A stretch of 64,000 bases of DNA from Hexactinellida sp. DTS-2022. Lineage: Eukaryota > Porifera > Hexactinellida. Of the stretch, positions 54,818 through 64,000 are shown in pieces; the first letter of the stretch is position 1, and each line of letters begins with the position of its first letter. Made by a program: the position numbers and the translations under genes. A model generated the notes under the pieces. That model was not told the DNA's origin, searched no databases, and saw nothing but the letters and a program-made list of their open reading frames with translations. Where the stretch lies: contig JAPNXP010000011.1 in NCBI GenBank assembly GCA_028753945.1, forward strand, positions 3,844,001-3,908,000, given 5' to 3'.

Positions 54818-55827
54818 AGCTTGATGATGCAGAGAAGTTATAATTCATTAGGAAATTGGCATTAAACGATCCTGGGAAATAGAATCCCGATTATCATCGA
54901 GAAATAACGTAATCAAGGCAGAGGTTGACAATATTTAGAAAGTTTGTTGCAATATTTAGAGCAAAGAGAGTTCATCCCATTACAAAGAGATCGTAAATGT
55001 AGGAAACTAAATAACATGTAATAATTGACAAAAAATATATTTAGAAAGTATATAATAAATTAATAATAGTTCCCTTCCCTCTAAAGTAATTTACAATAAA
55101 TAAAACCGTCAAGGTATTATCTGTATTCTAAATTTGAAAAAGGATGAGATCGATTTCTCAGAATTGATCCTATTCCAAATAAGATCTAAGATTTGTGGCC
55201 GTATTCACTCAGAACTTTCTAATTGGAAAGAACAATGGATAATAGAAATGGTAAATAAATATACGTAGTAAAACATCGTTCATCGAAAACCAAGGGACCG
55301 TCAAAGTTGATTATTTAGAACTGATAGGAATACAACACCTCTTCAGTTACCAGTTTGCTAACTTGACACATTTGAGAACAATGAACATTGTATTTGTCGA
55401 GATTTTTCACTGATTTAACATTTGAAGATAACGCACTATATTGATTATATGGATTGACACAATTATATACTCTGTCTGTACTTGCGAACAAATTTAGATT
55501 TGGTTTCCAAAGAGACCTTTCCTAGTCTAACACGATTCGATTTACGCTATTCTTCTATAACTACACTCGAAGAAAGATTTTTTGAGAGACAGAAAGAATT
55601 AACCACAATAACTGACTGTGAGCTAGATGGCATGGCTTATTCATGTGGCTATCAATCTAGGTTGGATAGTTACTGGTACGTGTGATACTACTTCTAGCTT
55701 GAATGGAAACTCTATAGCTGATAGTTCCAATTACATTAACTGTCCCATAACCATTCTTATCATTGTTTCAATTATACATTCATTTGTCCTCCTGGGATTC
55801 ACTGTATTAACACAGCAAACGGAATGG

Positions 55828-57662
55828 TGGAAAATTGGTCGCTTGGAAAATTGGTCGCCAGAAAATTAGTCGCAGGGATAATTCTTCTAATATATAGTTG
55901 ACACTTGGGTCACTTTAACGGAAACACATCCAAATAAAGGAAAGTTTCCGGTCCTGGTTAAATTGCCTCAATTAAGAGTTTTCCGATTAACCAGTAGCTC
56001 TTTCTAATGTAGTATATAGTTCTTTTATTTATAAAATGAGTTTAATAATATTCTTTATAATAAATATAAATAATGAGAGGGAAGCACAAGTCAGAAAAAT
56101 ATTGTATCATCACAAGTTAAAATTATAGGCAATGCCACGAAGATAAACCAATATATCACGGTTTTGATAGTCTCCAACGATATTTTGTAGTCTTTTTTCC
56201 TGTTCGATGGACTGTTTAGATCGTTGCTTAATGGACCCACCTTCCCACTTAGCATAAATCGCTTCTTGAAGGGATTGTTCCTTCTGTAAGTGGAACAAAA
56301 GCTTGGGTGCGCATGGCATATTCCTGATTTGAAGGCGTTGTGCCATCCTTCAACACAGTTATTAGTACGAGGCATGCTATTAAGTATTCTTGTGTACATG
56401 TTCCATAATCTGATAGGAAATGGAGGTATCCGTCGAGTATTGTCAGGAAGCTTTTTGCCAATATAGTAGTCTTCAAAATACTTCGCAATATTGCATGCTG
56501 ATTGGGGGAATTCTGTCATTAAGATATTGAAACTATTAACTACATCAGTTTCTGGCACAAATGCCAGACTCGCCAGCATTTTGAGTTTAATCCCATACTC
56601 CATGTCTTGAGTCTTGACTATACTCTGAAGCTAGTCCTTCAGTCTGGATTTTCTGTATATGTTCTGCGATAAGTGAAAAAAGCATCCTGATGTGGAAGCA
56701 GTGAAGTGAGATTCTATGGAGTTTATTGAGGCCTTTTCGAAGTCAACCATAATTGATGTGGGGTTTAAGTAATACATAAATACATGGGAATAAGTAACCA
56801 TTTCTCTGTGCATGAATGGTATATATATAGTTGAAAGAAGTGTTCTGGGACGTTTTTAAAAGTTCCATCACAATACCAACTATCACTTCTCTTTGACTCA
56901 ATGAGTAATTTAAGAAATTTTGGAGTTCCAAAAAGAAGCAGTCTGTAAAATCACCATTGCCAGAATCGAACAACAAAAATGTTTCACCTTTGGAAGTTAA
57001 TGTATATCGATGCGGTATAACAATTTCTGCATAAGAGGTAGGATTCCCAAAATCATTACCTTGTATTTTTTGTAGTTTCTAATTGTTTTCTTTACAGGAT
57101 CAAATTTTGGGAATAACTTAGCTGGGTCGGGTCCAGGAGAATGTTCACTAATCAATTCTGATGAAGTTGTGGGTTTTATTATATTGTTGCTTCTCGTATG
57201 TATTCTTGAATTGCAAACGCCGCGCTTTTCGCATACCCAGTACTCGACATCAATCGACATTCTGTTGAGTGTGTAAATAAAGCCTTCAACAGTTGCTTTA
57301 TCCTTCTTTCTTTCACTCTTGATACTTTGAATGGTAAATGGAGTAGCCATTATTTGACGATGTTGATGAGGTTTATAGATTTAATTAAATATAGATAGAA
57401 ATACACGTATGTAGTATACTTAGCCAGTTAGATATGTTTTAATAAATAGTAACTGAGGGTGTTTACATTGAAAGTGACGAATCCATATTAGATAATAGAA
57501 TTAATTGATAAATGGATAATTAGAATTGCGGTTTTTAGCACTCAATTGAAGAAACCATATTATCGAAGAGAAATAAATAAACAACCTTGCACCCATTGAA
57601 CACGACTAATTTTCCATGCGACCAATTTTCAGGCGACCAATTTTCTGGCGACGAATTTTCCG
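55828..57662 (-). mobile_element. MULE with iterated-unit terminal repeats
   Basis: The left end has GGAAAATTGGTCGC repeated about three times (55828-55870). The right end has the inverse GCGACCAATTTTC repeated about four times (57608-57662). Inside, on the minus strand, are MULE transposase pieces. Size about 1.8 kb. Confidence 0.8.
56091..57347 (-). pseudogene. MULE transposase (FLYWCH plus MULE domain), frameshifted
   Basis: N-terminal frame 57347-56997 carries a FLYWCH-like finger (YWVCEKRGVCNSRIHTR). The next piece (56976-56743) has YIYTIHAQRNGYLFPCIYVLL in the MULE domain. The next has PTSIMVDFEKASINSI with the second catalytic Asp and GCFFHLSQNIYRK. The last (56603-56091) ends with NNCVEGWHNAF. 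The position expected to hold the first Asp (DGTFK-like) reads VMELLKT, so it is lost or shifted. At least three frameshifts or stops. Inactive. Confidence 0.78.
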
Positions 57663-58020
57663 ATAACGCAGCAGACGATGTGTACTGTGACTGTGTAGAG
57701 GAATACGGACTACACAATGGAACTAACAACTTATGTGAAGATAATAACTCGTACTCTGGTACCAACAACTGTAAACATAACTGTACTAACAGCATTGGTT
57801 CCTATTCATGTTCCTGTTTATCTGAATTCACTCTGCAACCTGATTTAATCACCTGTATCTACTTCGGAGTAAGTCAGCTGTCTTCTTCAGTATCTTTCGG
57901 TATAATATCTCTCTTACTTATGTCATTTATCGTATAGGATAGTATACTAACTCTCTATTTATTACTTGCTTATTTTCAAATCTTGTTTGTTATTTTGTTA
58001 GTTTCTAACTTTTCTTAAAT

Positions 58021-58425
58021 GTGGCCTAAGTAAGATCTTTGGTGGCTAACGCCACCAAACTACCAATTTGTCGAGCACTGACGCGTACTTACTACACAGT
58101 TTAGTGAGTACGCGTACACACCAAACTTGAATGGTGTGTACGCGTACTCACTAAGTTCTCTAATACACTGCAACATAAACACTAAATATTAGGAGAACAA
58201 ATTGAAAGATAAATGATTTTCAGGCTTGTCAAAAGTTCCCTAATTGTTAACTCGGGTCAGGTCAGTTCAGGTCATGACCTGAACTTTTCCTGGTTGGATG
58301 TTGAGCGTATCATACACGATGCAACTTTGTTGCATCGTGTATTGAAATGTTGTATGCAACATAGTTGCACTGTGTATGTTGATTGGTTGCATGAAAATTG
58401 AACATGTTCAATTTTCTCGAAAATA
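58021..58425. repeat. cluster of perfect palindromes
   Basis: In 400 bp: TTGGTGGC-TAAC-GCCACCAA (58039-58058); AGTGAGTACGCGTACACACC with its exact inverse (58102-58152, 10-base loop); GCGTACTTACTA/TAGTGAGTACGC, which competes for the same arm; TTCAGGTCATGACCTGAA (58267-58284); ATACACGATGCAAC/GTTGCATCGTGTAT (58312-58342); and GAAAATTGAACATGTTCAATTTTC (58393-58416). No coding frame fits. Confidence 0.85.
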
Positions 58426-58679
58426 TGGAACTTACATGTTTTTACTGTGCCGACTATACTGTATAGTGGCCCAGTTCTAATCTTACTGCCTTTATTATTT
58501 ATATTTCTCCGTAGCAGGTGCCGGCCACACCTTTAAACATTGAGGGCTGAAACTTGGCATGTAGGTGCAAAGTAGTCGTCTAATTTGCACCTGGGGATAC
58601 GATTTTTGATAAAATGTGCGGTCGCCCCCCCCCCCAAAAAAAAAATCCCAAAAAATCCCAAGGTTTTTATTGTATTTAC

Positions 58680-58880
58680 AATTAATATACGGGAGAAACA
58701 GAAAATAGGAAAACCGAGGACAGCGACAGGAGCTGATGAAATTGTTGTGTCAAAATGGAACTTATTTGAGTTATATCCTCGCCTCCAATTTATTGAAGAG
58801 CATTTTCTTCCCAAAACTACTACTATATCTAATTTGAATGTAAATACAGGTAATCCATTTACAAATCGTAGGCAATTGTA
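58680..58880 (+). other. unrecognised coding-like fragment
   Basis: An open frame encodes REKQKIGKPRTATGADEIVV, then SKWNLFELYPRLQFIEEHF, and runs to a stop at 58881. Composition looks protein-like and an upstream CCC/AAA run precedes it. I do not recognise the family. It could be the end of a mobile-element gene. Confidence 0.3.
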
Positions 58881-58910
58881 AACTCTAGTCTATGAAACAC
58901 TAAGTAAAGG

Positions 58911-59045
58911 CTCGGGACCAGGTTACTTTAAACCCGATTAACCGATAATATTTTAAGCCAAACTGTAATTCCGTTCTATAAATCCTCTGAAATTTTGACC
59001 CGATTAAGTGAAGAAATCAATTAACTGGTGGCTCTATTAAGCGCA
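58911..59045. mobile_element. M1-family MITE, partial
   Basis: GGCTCGGGACCAGGTTACTT, ACCCGATTAAGTGAAGAAAT and GTGGCTCTATTAAGCGCAT follow the same order as the complete copy at 1250-1416. Both termini are lost. Confidence 0.6.
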
Positions 59046-59084
59046 TTCTTCTGTTTTGTGAATTCTTATGTACCTAATTTGATA

Positions 59085-59235
59085 CAGTGAAACAGGTTTT
59101 TCTAAATAACTATTTATTCTAAATGTGTAAGAAATTCCAATTTTGTTTTATTTTCAATCGGTTTACTCTAACTATTGGATTTTTCTTACTTTATTTCTAT
59201 GCAAAGAATTGGTTAGAAAAAACCGGTTTCGACTG
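59085..59235. mobile_element. M6-family MITE, complete
   Basis: CAGTGAAACAGGTTTTTCTA to AACCGGTTTCGACTG, TA-flanked. Confidence 0.78.
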
Positions 59236-59413
59236 TATTCTAAATTAATCACAACCTACAGATTCAGCAAACAACAATCAAAAATAATCCGCTTTGGAAT
59301 TAGATTGGCCCAAAATTGTACGCGTAGTTAAATCTCTCGTTGCTATTGGTGTAACGAGGGTAACATTATGTGCTTCAATTATCCTGAGTTGCTGAATCTC
59401 ACTGCTATATATA

Positions 59414-59571
59414 CAGTGAACTCCCGTTATAACGAAATACCCGCTTACAACGAAATTGATTTTTCCCCCAGAGCACTTAATGCATTAATTATTATCCGCT
59501 TATAACGAATATTCGGATATAACGAATTAATTTACAGATCCCAAACACTTAGTTATAACCAGAGTTCACTG
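59414..59571. mobile_element. M2-family MITE, complete
   Basis: CAGTGAACTCCCGTTATAAC to AACCAGAGTTCACTG, TA-flanked. Confidence 0.8.
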
Positions 59572-59826
59572 TACAACCAACAGTATATCTTTCAAATACA
59601 CTCCTAGCTAAGAGTATAACGAACGTAAAGAACTTTAAGATTTCCTCAATTTTTGGAAATTGCTAAAATAATTTTGTCTGCTCAGAAATATAACAATAAT
59701 ACAATAAGATTAATAATTTAGCTACTAAAACTAACTACTACACAAAAGTAAATCTAGATATATCATAGAACATTTATGTTTAGATATGCTGTAGGGCATC
59801 AAACTGTAGTAATAACGTATTCTGTT

Positions 59827-60730
59827 TTAATCACAAGATTTGAAAATACCTACTCCGACTTTGGTAGATTCCCACATATCGTCTCGTTTAGTTGTCGATG
59901 TCAACACCCATGTAGCATGAATGTGGGTCTTACAGTCCTTTTCATATACCTGTCCCGACCAAGCACATGTACTATTATACTTTTGGTAAGAGACAACCCA
60001 CCCCAAGACTTGTCCATCCATGTCGTATTGTCCCATAAGAGGATATTTTATTTCTACTCCATCAGTGCCTACACCGGATATATACTTACCCTTCAGATTG
60101 CCACATTCCGCTTCCTCTATATGCATTATTGACCCCAGCTGGTTTTTGTACTTTCCAACAATATTCATCTCTTTCTATATAATTGAGTATTAATTAATAG
60201 TCTATCAATATTGTAATACAATCAAGTTCCTTTATTATGAGCATTCAAGGGACCAAAAATTGTGTTCATCATAGAGAGAATTCATAATAAGCGAACTCAA
60301 CTCAACTTAATTAATAGAAATTTTATCTAAGTTGTTAATTTGGGACCAATAAAAGTTTTCAATATTAAGCAGACGAAAAATTGTTCACAATAAGCAGACC
60401 TGACTGTATATACCGTATGTAGTGTCGACTTTCAATTTATAAGCAAGGAATGTATATTCAGAGAAATAGTATAATGCACTACTGAACATATCTCTGTTCA
60501 TTTCATGAGATTTGTCTATTCATACCAACGGTATTCGAGGTAATCTTGCATCCGTAGAGGACATTCTAAGCAAGGTGTGAGCAGGATTGTGTTTGTTTGC
60601 ACTGTTTATAATGCCCCTGTTCCAAAATGCCCTGTGGATATGTGATAACTCATTAAATTATTAAATAAACAATCGCATTATTCTACAAAAAGAATCTGAT
60701 CGCTTACCTCATTGAAATAGATAACAACAT
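59827..60730 (-). CDS. avidin-family biotin-binding protein, copy 1
   Basis: Coding exon 60174-59827 (ATG at 60168, 113 residues), preceded by an AG acceptor. A likely 23-nt first exon is at 60730-60708 with a GTAAGC donor. The protein spans one avidin barrel: YKNQLGS (residues Asn and Ser contact biotin in this family), GKYISGV, LGWVVSY, CAWSGQVY, ATWVLTSTT and MWESTKVG. Trp residues at the four biotin-contact positions are present, but the position of streptavidin Asp128 is Gly. No signal peptide is seen, unlike secreted avidins. Role: presumably binding biotin or a biotin-like ligand. It is divergent to copy 2, and the first exons of the two genes are alike, so they arose by inverted duplication. 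Residue mapping was done by eye. Confidence 0.9.
60219..60406. mobile_element. M5-family MITE in the intron of avidin copy 1
   Basis: CAATCAAGTTCCTTTATTAT to AGCAGACCTGACTG, TA-flanked. Confidence 0.75.
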
Positions 60731-61069
60731 AGTTTTGGATCGATTTTCAGTTCTCAAAATATAAAATATATTCAACTTGTTATCAATACAATATAAATAC
60801 AAACCTTGTTATGAAATAGTCCTATTGTAGGTAGCAAACAAATTGCATTTGATATTCTTCATTTTATTATGCTCGAATATTGGTTCAAATTCCATATCAT
60901 TATAATTCATTCAAATGAAACTTGAACCAATATACCTCCTCAATTGGTACTAAACAAGCCTTATGAATGTAGAGCAAATTGTCTATAGGACTATTTCTCA
61001 TAACTGTATACACATACAAGTTTATAAGAATTGAGTATTGTATTTCTTTACTGGTATTCGATTCAAACA
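60731..61069. promoter_or_regulatory. shared upstream region of the two avidin genes
   Basis: A 339-bp AT-rich stretch between the two divergent first exons. If both exons are real it must hold both promoters. No TATA box stands out with certainty. Confidence 0.4.
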
Positions 61070-63065
61070 ATGTTGTTATCTATTGCAAGAAGGTAAGCGA
61101 AAAGATTAATTTTATAGAAATAATTTGTTAATTGAAATGTCAGCTTCTATATATATAAAGTTGTTTGTGTGTATGTATGTATGTTTGTCCTCACATCTCC
61201 TCTGAGCTAGTAATTAATATAACATCTCAATAGTGTATTGCGCAACAGGAGCAAACAGATCTTTAACCTTAGGACAGAACTCGGAATCTACAACAGGGGA
61301 CAAAACAAATTAGTTCCTACTCACACCTCGGTTAGAATGGCTTCAATAGACGAGAGATTATCACGAACACCTCTGGTAAGTATAGCCAAAATGCTGCGTT
61401 AAATAATACGAGCCATTTGGTCTCGGTAGCTTTATGACGGTTCGGCGCTTCGCACCTTAATTACCGCCGCTGAGCGGCGATATTACGCCTTGAAAGTAAT
61501 TCAGGATTGATAAAAATCATGATTTAATTTTAAAAAATAAAAAAAAATCGGATTTTTTATAAATTTTAATTGTTTTTTTGCAATCTATATCACACTGGCG
61601 TATATTATTTGGCTAATAGATTAATTACATTGATAATGACTCATTATCATTGTAATTTGACTCATTATCAATGTATTTCTTTCTTTTCGCAAAAAACAAT
61701 GGACATAAAAGATCTGATTCAAATAAAAAAAGTCTTGATTTAAATAAAAAAAATTTAAATCAGACTTTTTTGATTTAAATCATGATTTTTATTAATAAAA
61801 TCATTGATTTAAATCATGATTTAAATCAATGATTTAAATCACTTGATTTAAATCAAACAACCCTGCTTGAAACTATATTAAAAACACAATTGCTGTGTGT
61901 ATGTGTTTGTGAGCTTGCCAGAATTAATAGGAAATACTATATGCTCTAGCATGCAGGGGTAATTATATACGCTGACAACGATCTATTGGTTTTCCAATCG
62001 AAATAACGGTATTATGGCGTCACAAAAGCACATATTTGGGAATAACTCCTTCAGTTTTATCAGATTCGCCCAAAATTTCGAATGACAAGACAACATGAAC
62101 ATGAATAATCAAAAAACAATTTATTGTGGAGAAAATATACCTTGGGTTAGTAAATAGCATTAATTAATTAGTTGACAACCTTGGCTTGGCTGCCAAATAA
62201 CAACAAACTGAACAGGATCACTACGTTAATTTACAAGCCACAAGCTTAACTTATTTATTAATACAGTATATGATGTTTTGAGGAAGGTAAGGCCGCGAAG
62301 CGTCCGTTAATTGTGTCGCGTAGACTAACACGAACGAACTAAGGTCGCGAAGCGACCGAGTCCGAAGGGCTCGTATTATAGAAAAGCATGCAATTAAATA
62401 GACAAATGGTTGGTTGGATGAATTTATTTTAACTCAACCAAATTGCAGCCTCAGAAACGCCTCGAAATTAATTGATTAACATATTTTTTCACCTTTTTTG
62501 CATGAAAATGCGAATATTTCTTTTCAAAAGCCAATAAATCTTTGTCGCAGTCAAAATTACCACTGGATCCAAATTTTCAGCTCTCCAATTAATTCTGGAC
62601 AAACAAACATACAAACAGACAACAATTGTGCTTTCAATATAGATAACTATTAAGTTACAAGGATTTATCATTCAAAATGCTATTGGAACTTAATTAATTC
62701 TGTAGAAAGAAATGAAGATTGTTGGATGGTATAAAGACCAGATAGGATCAAGAATGCATATTGCACATGCAGAAGACGGACTATTGAAGGGATATTTCTG
62801 GTCAAAAGTTGAACCTGACCGTGGATACCCACTTTCTGGACATTACGATACAGATGGACAGGTCTTGGGATGGGCAGTTTCTTACCAATGCAAAAATAAA
62901 AACTCTGCTTGGTCCGGTCAGGTATATAAAAACCTGGGTCAAAACTGGATACATACCACTTATGTGTTGACATCAACAACCTGCAGAGATGATTTGTGGT
63001 ACTCTACTAATGTAGGGATTGCTATATTCCAGCCTGATAATGGAGATAATTGTAGTGTTGATTAA
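61070..63065 (+). CDS. avidin-family biotin-binding protein, copy 2
   Basis: Coding exon 62706-63065 (ATG at 62712, 117 residues), preceded by TCTGTAG. A matching 23-nt first exon lies at 61070-61092 with a GTAAGC donor. Barrel motifs: YKDQIGS, GYFWSKV, LGWAVSY, SAWSGQVY, TTYVLTSTT, LWYSTNVG. Compared with copy 1 the Asn of NQLGS is Asp and the third Trp (ATWVLT) is Tyr here, and the Asp128-equivalent is Ala. Biotin affinity is therefore hard to predict. The tail is acidic with Cys. The intron is about 1.6 kb against 0.53 kb in copy 1, the difference being T-H and other repeats. An alternative in-frame first exon is at 61337-61375. Confidence 0.88.
61157..61490 (+). mobile_element. repeat block with TCTATATATATAAAG start and H module
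   Basis: Starts TCTATATATATAAAGTTGTT with TGTATGTATG runs and TTTGTCC, a look shared with Helitron-like 5' ends. A degenerate hairpin module in the opposite orientation lies at 61408-61482 (ACGAGCCATTTGGTCTCGG, GGCGCTTCGCACC, CCGCCGCTGAGCGGCG). It lies in the intron of avidin copy 2. Confidence 0.5.
61500..61862. repeat. TGATTTAAATCA palindrome array
   Basis: Extremely AT-rich. From about 61710 to 61858 the palindrome GATTTAAATC recurs at least six times (ATGATTTAAATCAATGATTT...). Possibly a MITE end or SINE tail. Confidence 0.65.
61875..62374 (+). mobile_element. T-H interspersed element, 500 bp
   Basis: Starts ATATTAAAAACACAATTGCT with the TG run, contains GACAACGATCTATTGGTTTT, and ends in an H module (62291-62374) with one intact GTCGCGAAGCGAC loop and CCGAAGGGCTCGT. 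It is in the intron of avidin copy 2. Confidence 0.7.
62380..62642 (-). mobile_element. T module, inverted partial copy
   Basis: Minus-strand T module (AGCACAATTGTTGTCTGTTT..., GACAAAGATTTATTGGCTTT) with no hairpin module. Together with 61875-62374 it makes an inverted pair. Confidence 0.65.
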
Positions 63066-63449
63066 AGTGTAAGCTGCTACTTCCTATGTGATATGATAAA
63101 TGTGTAGAATTTACAATAGTCTTATTACTTGTAATTTGTGAGTCTAATATTATATTTTTATGATACCTAATCTCTATGTTCTTTAATTAAGGAGTATTTT
63201 AATATCGCACCCTGTTCAAATTGCCGATATCGGTAAGAGTCGATAATACATTCGATATATGATTTTTAGAGAAATTATATTATTTTTCTAGAATAAATAA
63301 TTCGATTGTAGAATCCTATTTTGATGTCAAATTTGTAATACAATAGAACGTAAAATCGATGCTGGCCGTTATATACGGTTAATGGCAAGAATATTAAGGG
63401 TCGTGATGTGACGATACTATGTAGTAACAAAATCTAAAAATATTTAGCA

Positions 63450-63881
63450 AAATAATTATTGCCTCTTTCCGGACTTTTGAAAGTGTGTTTAGACAGACAG
63501 GATTAAAAATAGATCAGTTTAAGCGCATTGTAACAGCGAGAGTTTCCTATTTATACCCTGAGGACGGTCCAGAGACAGAGGGAAACTGTAAACAAACAAA
63601 CAAACAAACAAACAAACAAACAAACAAACAAACAAATAAATAAACAATTCTCTCCTAGGAACGCACAGTGCCAAGATGTGACTCTCTTGTTTAAGGACAC
63701 AAATGGAGTTGTGTTGGATCCCAATGTGGTTACGGATGCACTTACAGAAAAGTTTGGAGAAATAATAGCGCAATTGCTAGCAGCAGGATTCCAGAATGTC
63801 GTAAGTATAAACACAGGGATCCATCATCCATGGGACATAATTGACCCATTAAGACCGAAATTGATATATGGGACACAATAA
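63450..63881 (+). CDS. exons of an unrecognised protein (partial)
   Basis: The first piece (about 63468-63586) encodes FRTFESVFRQTGLKIDQFKR and VSYLYPEDGPETEGN before a GTAAAC donor. It is followed by a (CAAA)n microsatellite and a CTCCTAG acceptor at 63658. The second piece (63659-63881) encodes DVTLLFKDTNGVVLDPNVVT, EIIAQLLAAGFQNVVSINTG and ends PLRPKLIYGTQ-stop. Codon pattern and splice signals look real, but the simple join is out of phase by one base, so a boundary is misplaced or the gene is damaged. I recognise no family. The upstream exons were not found. Confidence 0.45.
63590..63645. repeat. (CAAA)n microsatellite
   Basis: About 13 tetranucleotide repeats, right after the putative donor of the exon at 63468-63586. 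Confidence 0.95.
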
Positions 63882-64000
63882 GGGCTGTTAAAACGTTTTA
63901 TAACGTATATTCCATTAAAACTAGACAATTTCCTCCCAATATAATGCTTTTTTGGACAATTTTGTAATCGAAAAATATGTCATTCACATATTGTTGACCC

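Larger units (their letters stand above)
55290..57937 (+). pseudogene. LRR plus EGF membrane protein split by a MULE
   Basis: 5' part: coding-like repeats with leucine-rich spacing (IQHLFSYQFANLTHLRTMNI near 55330-55390; TFPSLTRFDLRYSSITTLEE near 55515-55575). Then a Cys-containing stretch TDCELDGMAYSCGY and a further frame to about 55826. 3' part after the MULE (57663-57937): CDCVEEYGLHNGTNNLCEDN, NNCKHNCTNSIGSYSCSCLSEF, an EGF-like domain with the NSIGSYSCSC core, and a final hydrophobic helix (SVSFGIISLLLMSFIV) before the stop. The pieces flank a 1.8-kb MULE with similar words on both sides (ACACAGCAAACGG, ACGCAGCAGACGA). Likely a cell-surface adhesion-type gene, now broken. The 5' frames also need shifts. 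Confidence 0.55.

Noticed and set aside
63519-63814. Minus-strand frames with FVCLFVCLFVCL
   Set aside because: Translation of the (CAAA)n microsatellite.

Overview
The window is metazoan-type nuclear DNA. Genes have GT-AG introns, several only about 50-65 bp long. The gene set (Ig-type receptor tyrosine phosphatase, coronin, SH3BP5-like Rab11 GEF, coiled-coil plus NHL proteins, SLC2 transporter, LRR/EGF membrane protein) is animal. Background is AT-rich, older genes are more GC-rich, and mobile elements fill most of the space. My best guess is an early-branching animal such as a sponge; this rests on gene content and repeat style, not on a database search.

Layout. 1-5.6 kb: broken hAT and MULE transposase pieces, then a head-to-tail array of a repeat family whose 3' module carries several GC-rich hairpins built on GCGAAGC. 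5.6-6.6 kb: an SLC2 sugar-transporter pseudogene broken by a MITE. 6.7-12.8 kb: a 6.1 kb element with about 430 bp, nearly identical terminal inverted repeats. It encodes a Cys/His-rich protein whose C-terminal half looks like a FEN/XPG-type nuclease. I assign it to no named transposon superfamily, and it is the best candidate here for an undescribed system. 13.8-15 kb: a coiled-coil/NHL gene. 16.4-18.9 kb: a PARG-like (DUF2263) gene. 20.3-21.6 kb: an SH3BP5-like gene. 22-25 kb: a palindrome-array element, two hammerhead-ribozyme-like motifs and a membrane-protein tail. 25.9-30.5 kb: receptor exons and a complete four-exon receptor tyrosine phosphatase with degenerate catalytic motifs in both domains.

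31-39.8 kb: a broken reverse transcriptase, an NHL gene, and a MULE flanked by GC-rich minisatellites. 39.8-42.4 kb: an NHL-type pseudogene interrupted by a TTAA-target MITE. 45.1-50.9 kb: a complete five-exon coronin gene. 51-55 kb: MITE-rich intergenic DNA. 55.3-57.9 kb: an LRR/EGF membrane protein split by a MULE. 58-58.5 kb: a palindrome cluster. 59.8-63.1 kb: two avidin-family genes, divergently transcribed and apparently an inverted duplication. 63.4-63.9 kb: exons of an unrecognised gene.

There is no operon logic. The genes look independent, and the main story is a dense, nested transposon landscape. In several cases the exact target-site duplication shows that an element broke a host reading frame. 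Exon boundaries were placed by eye from splice signals and reading-frame continuity.
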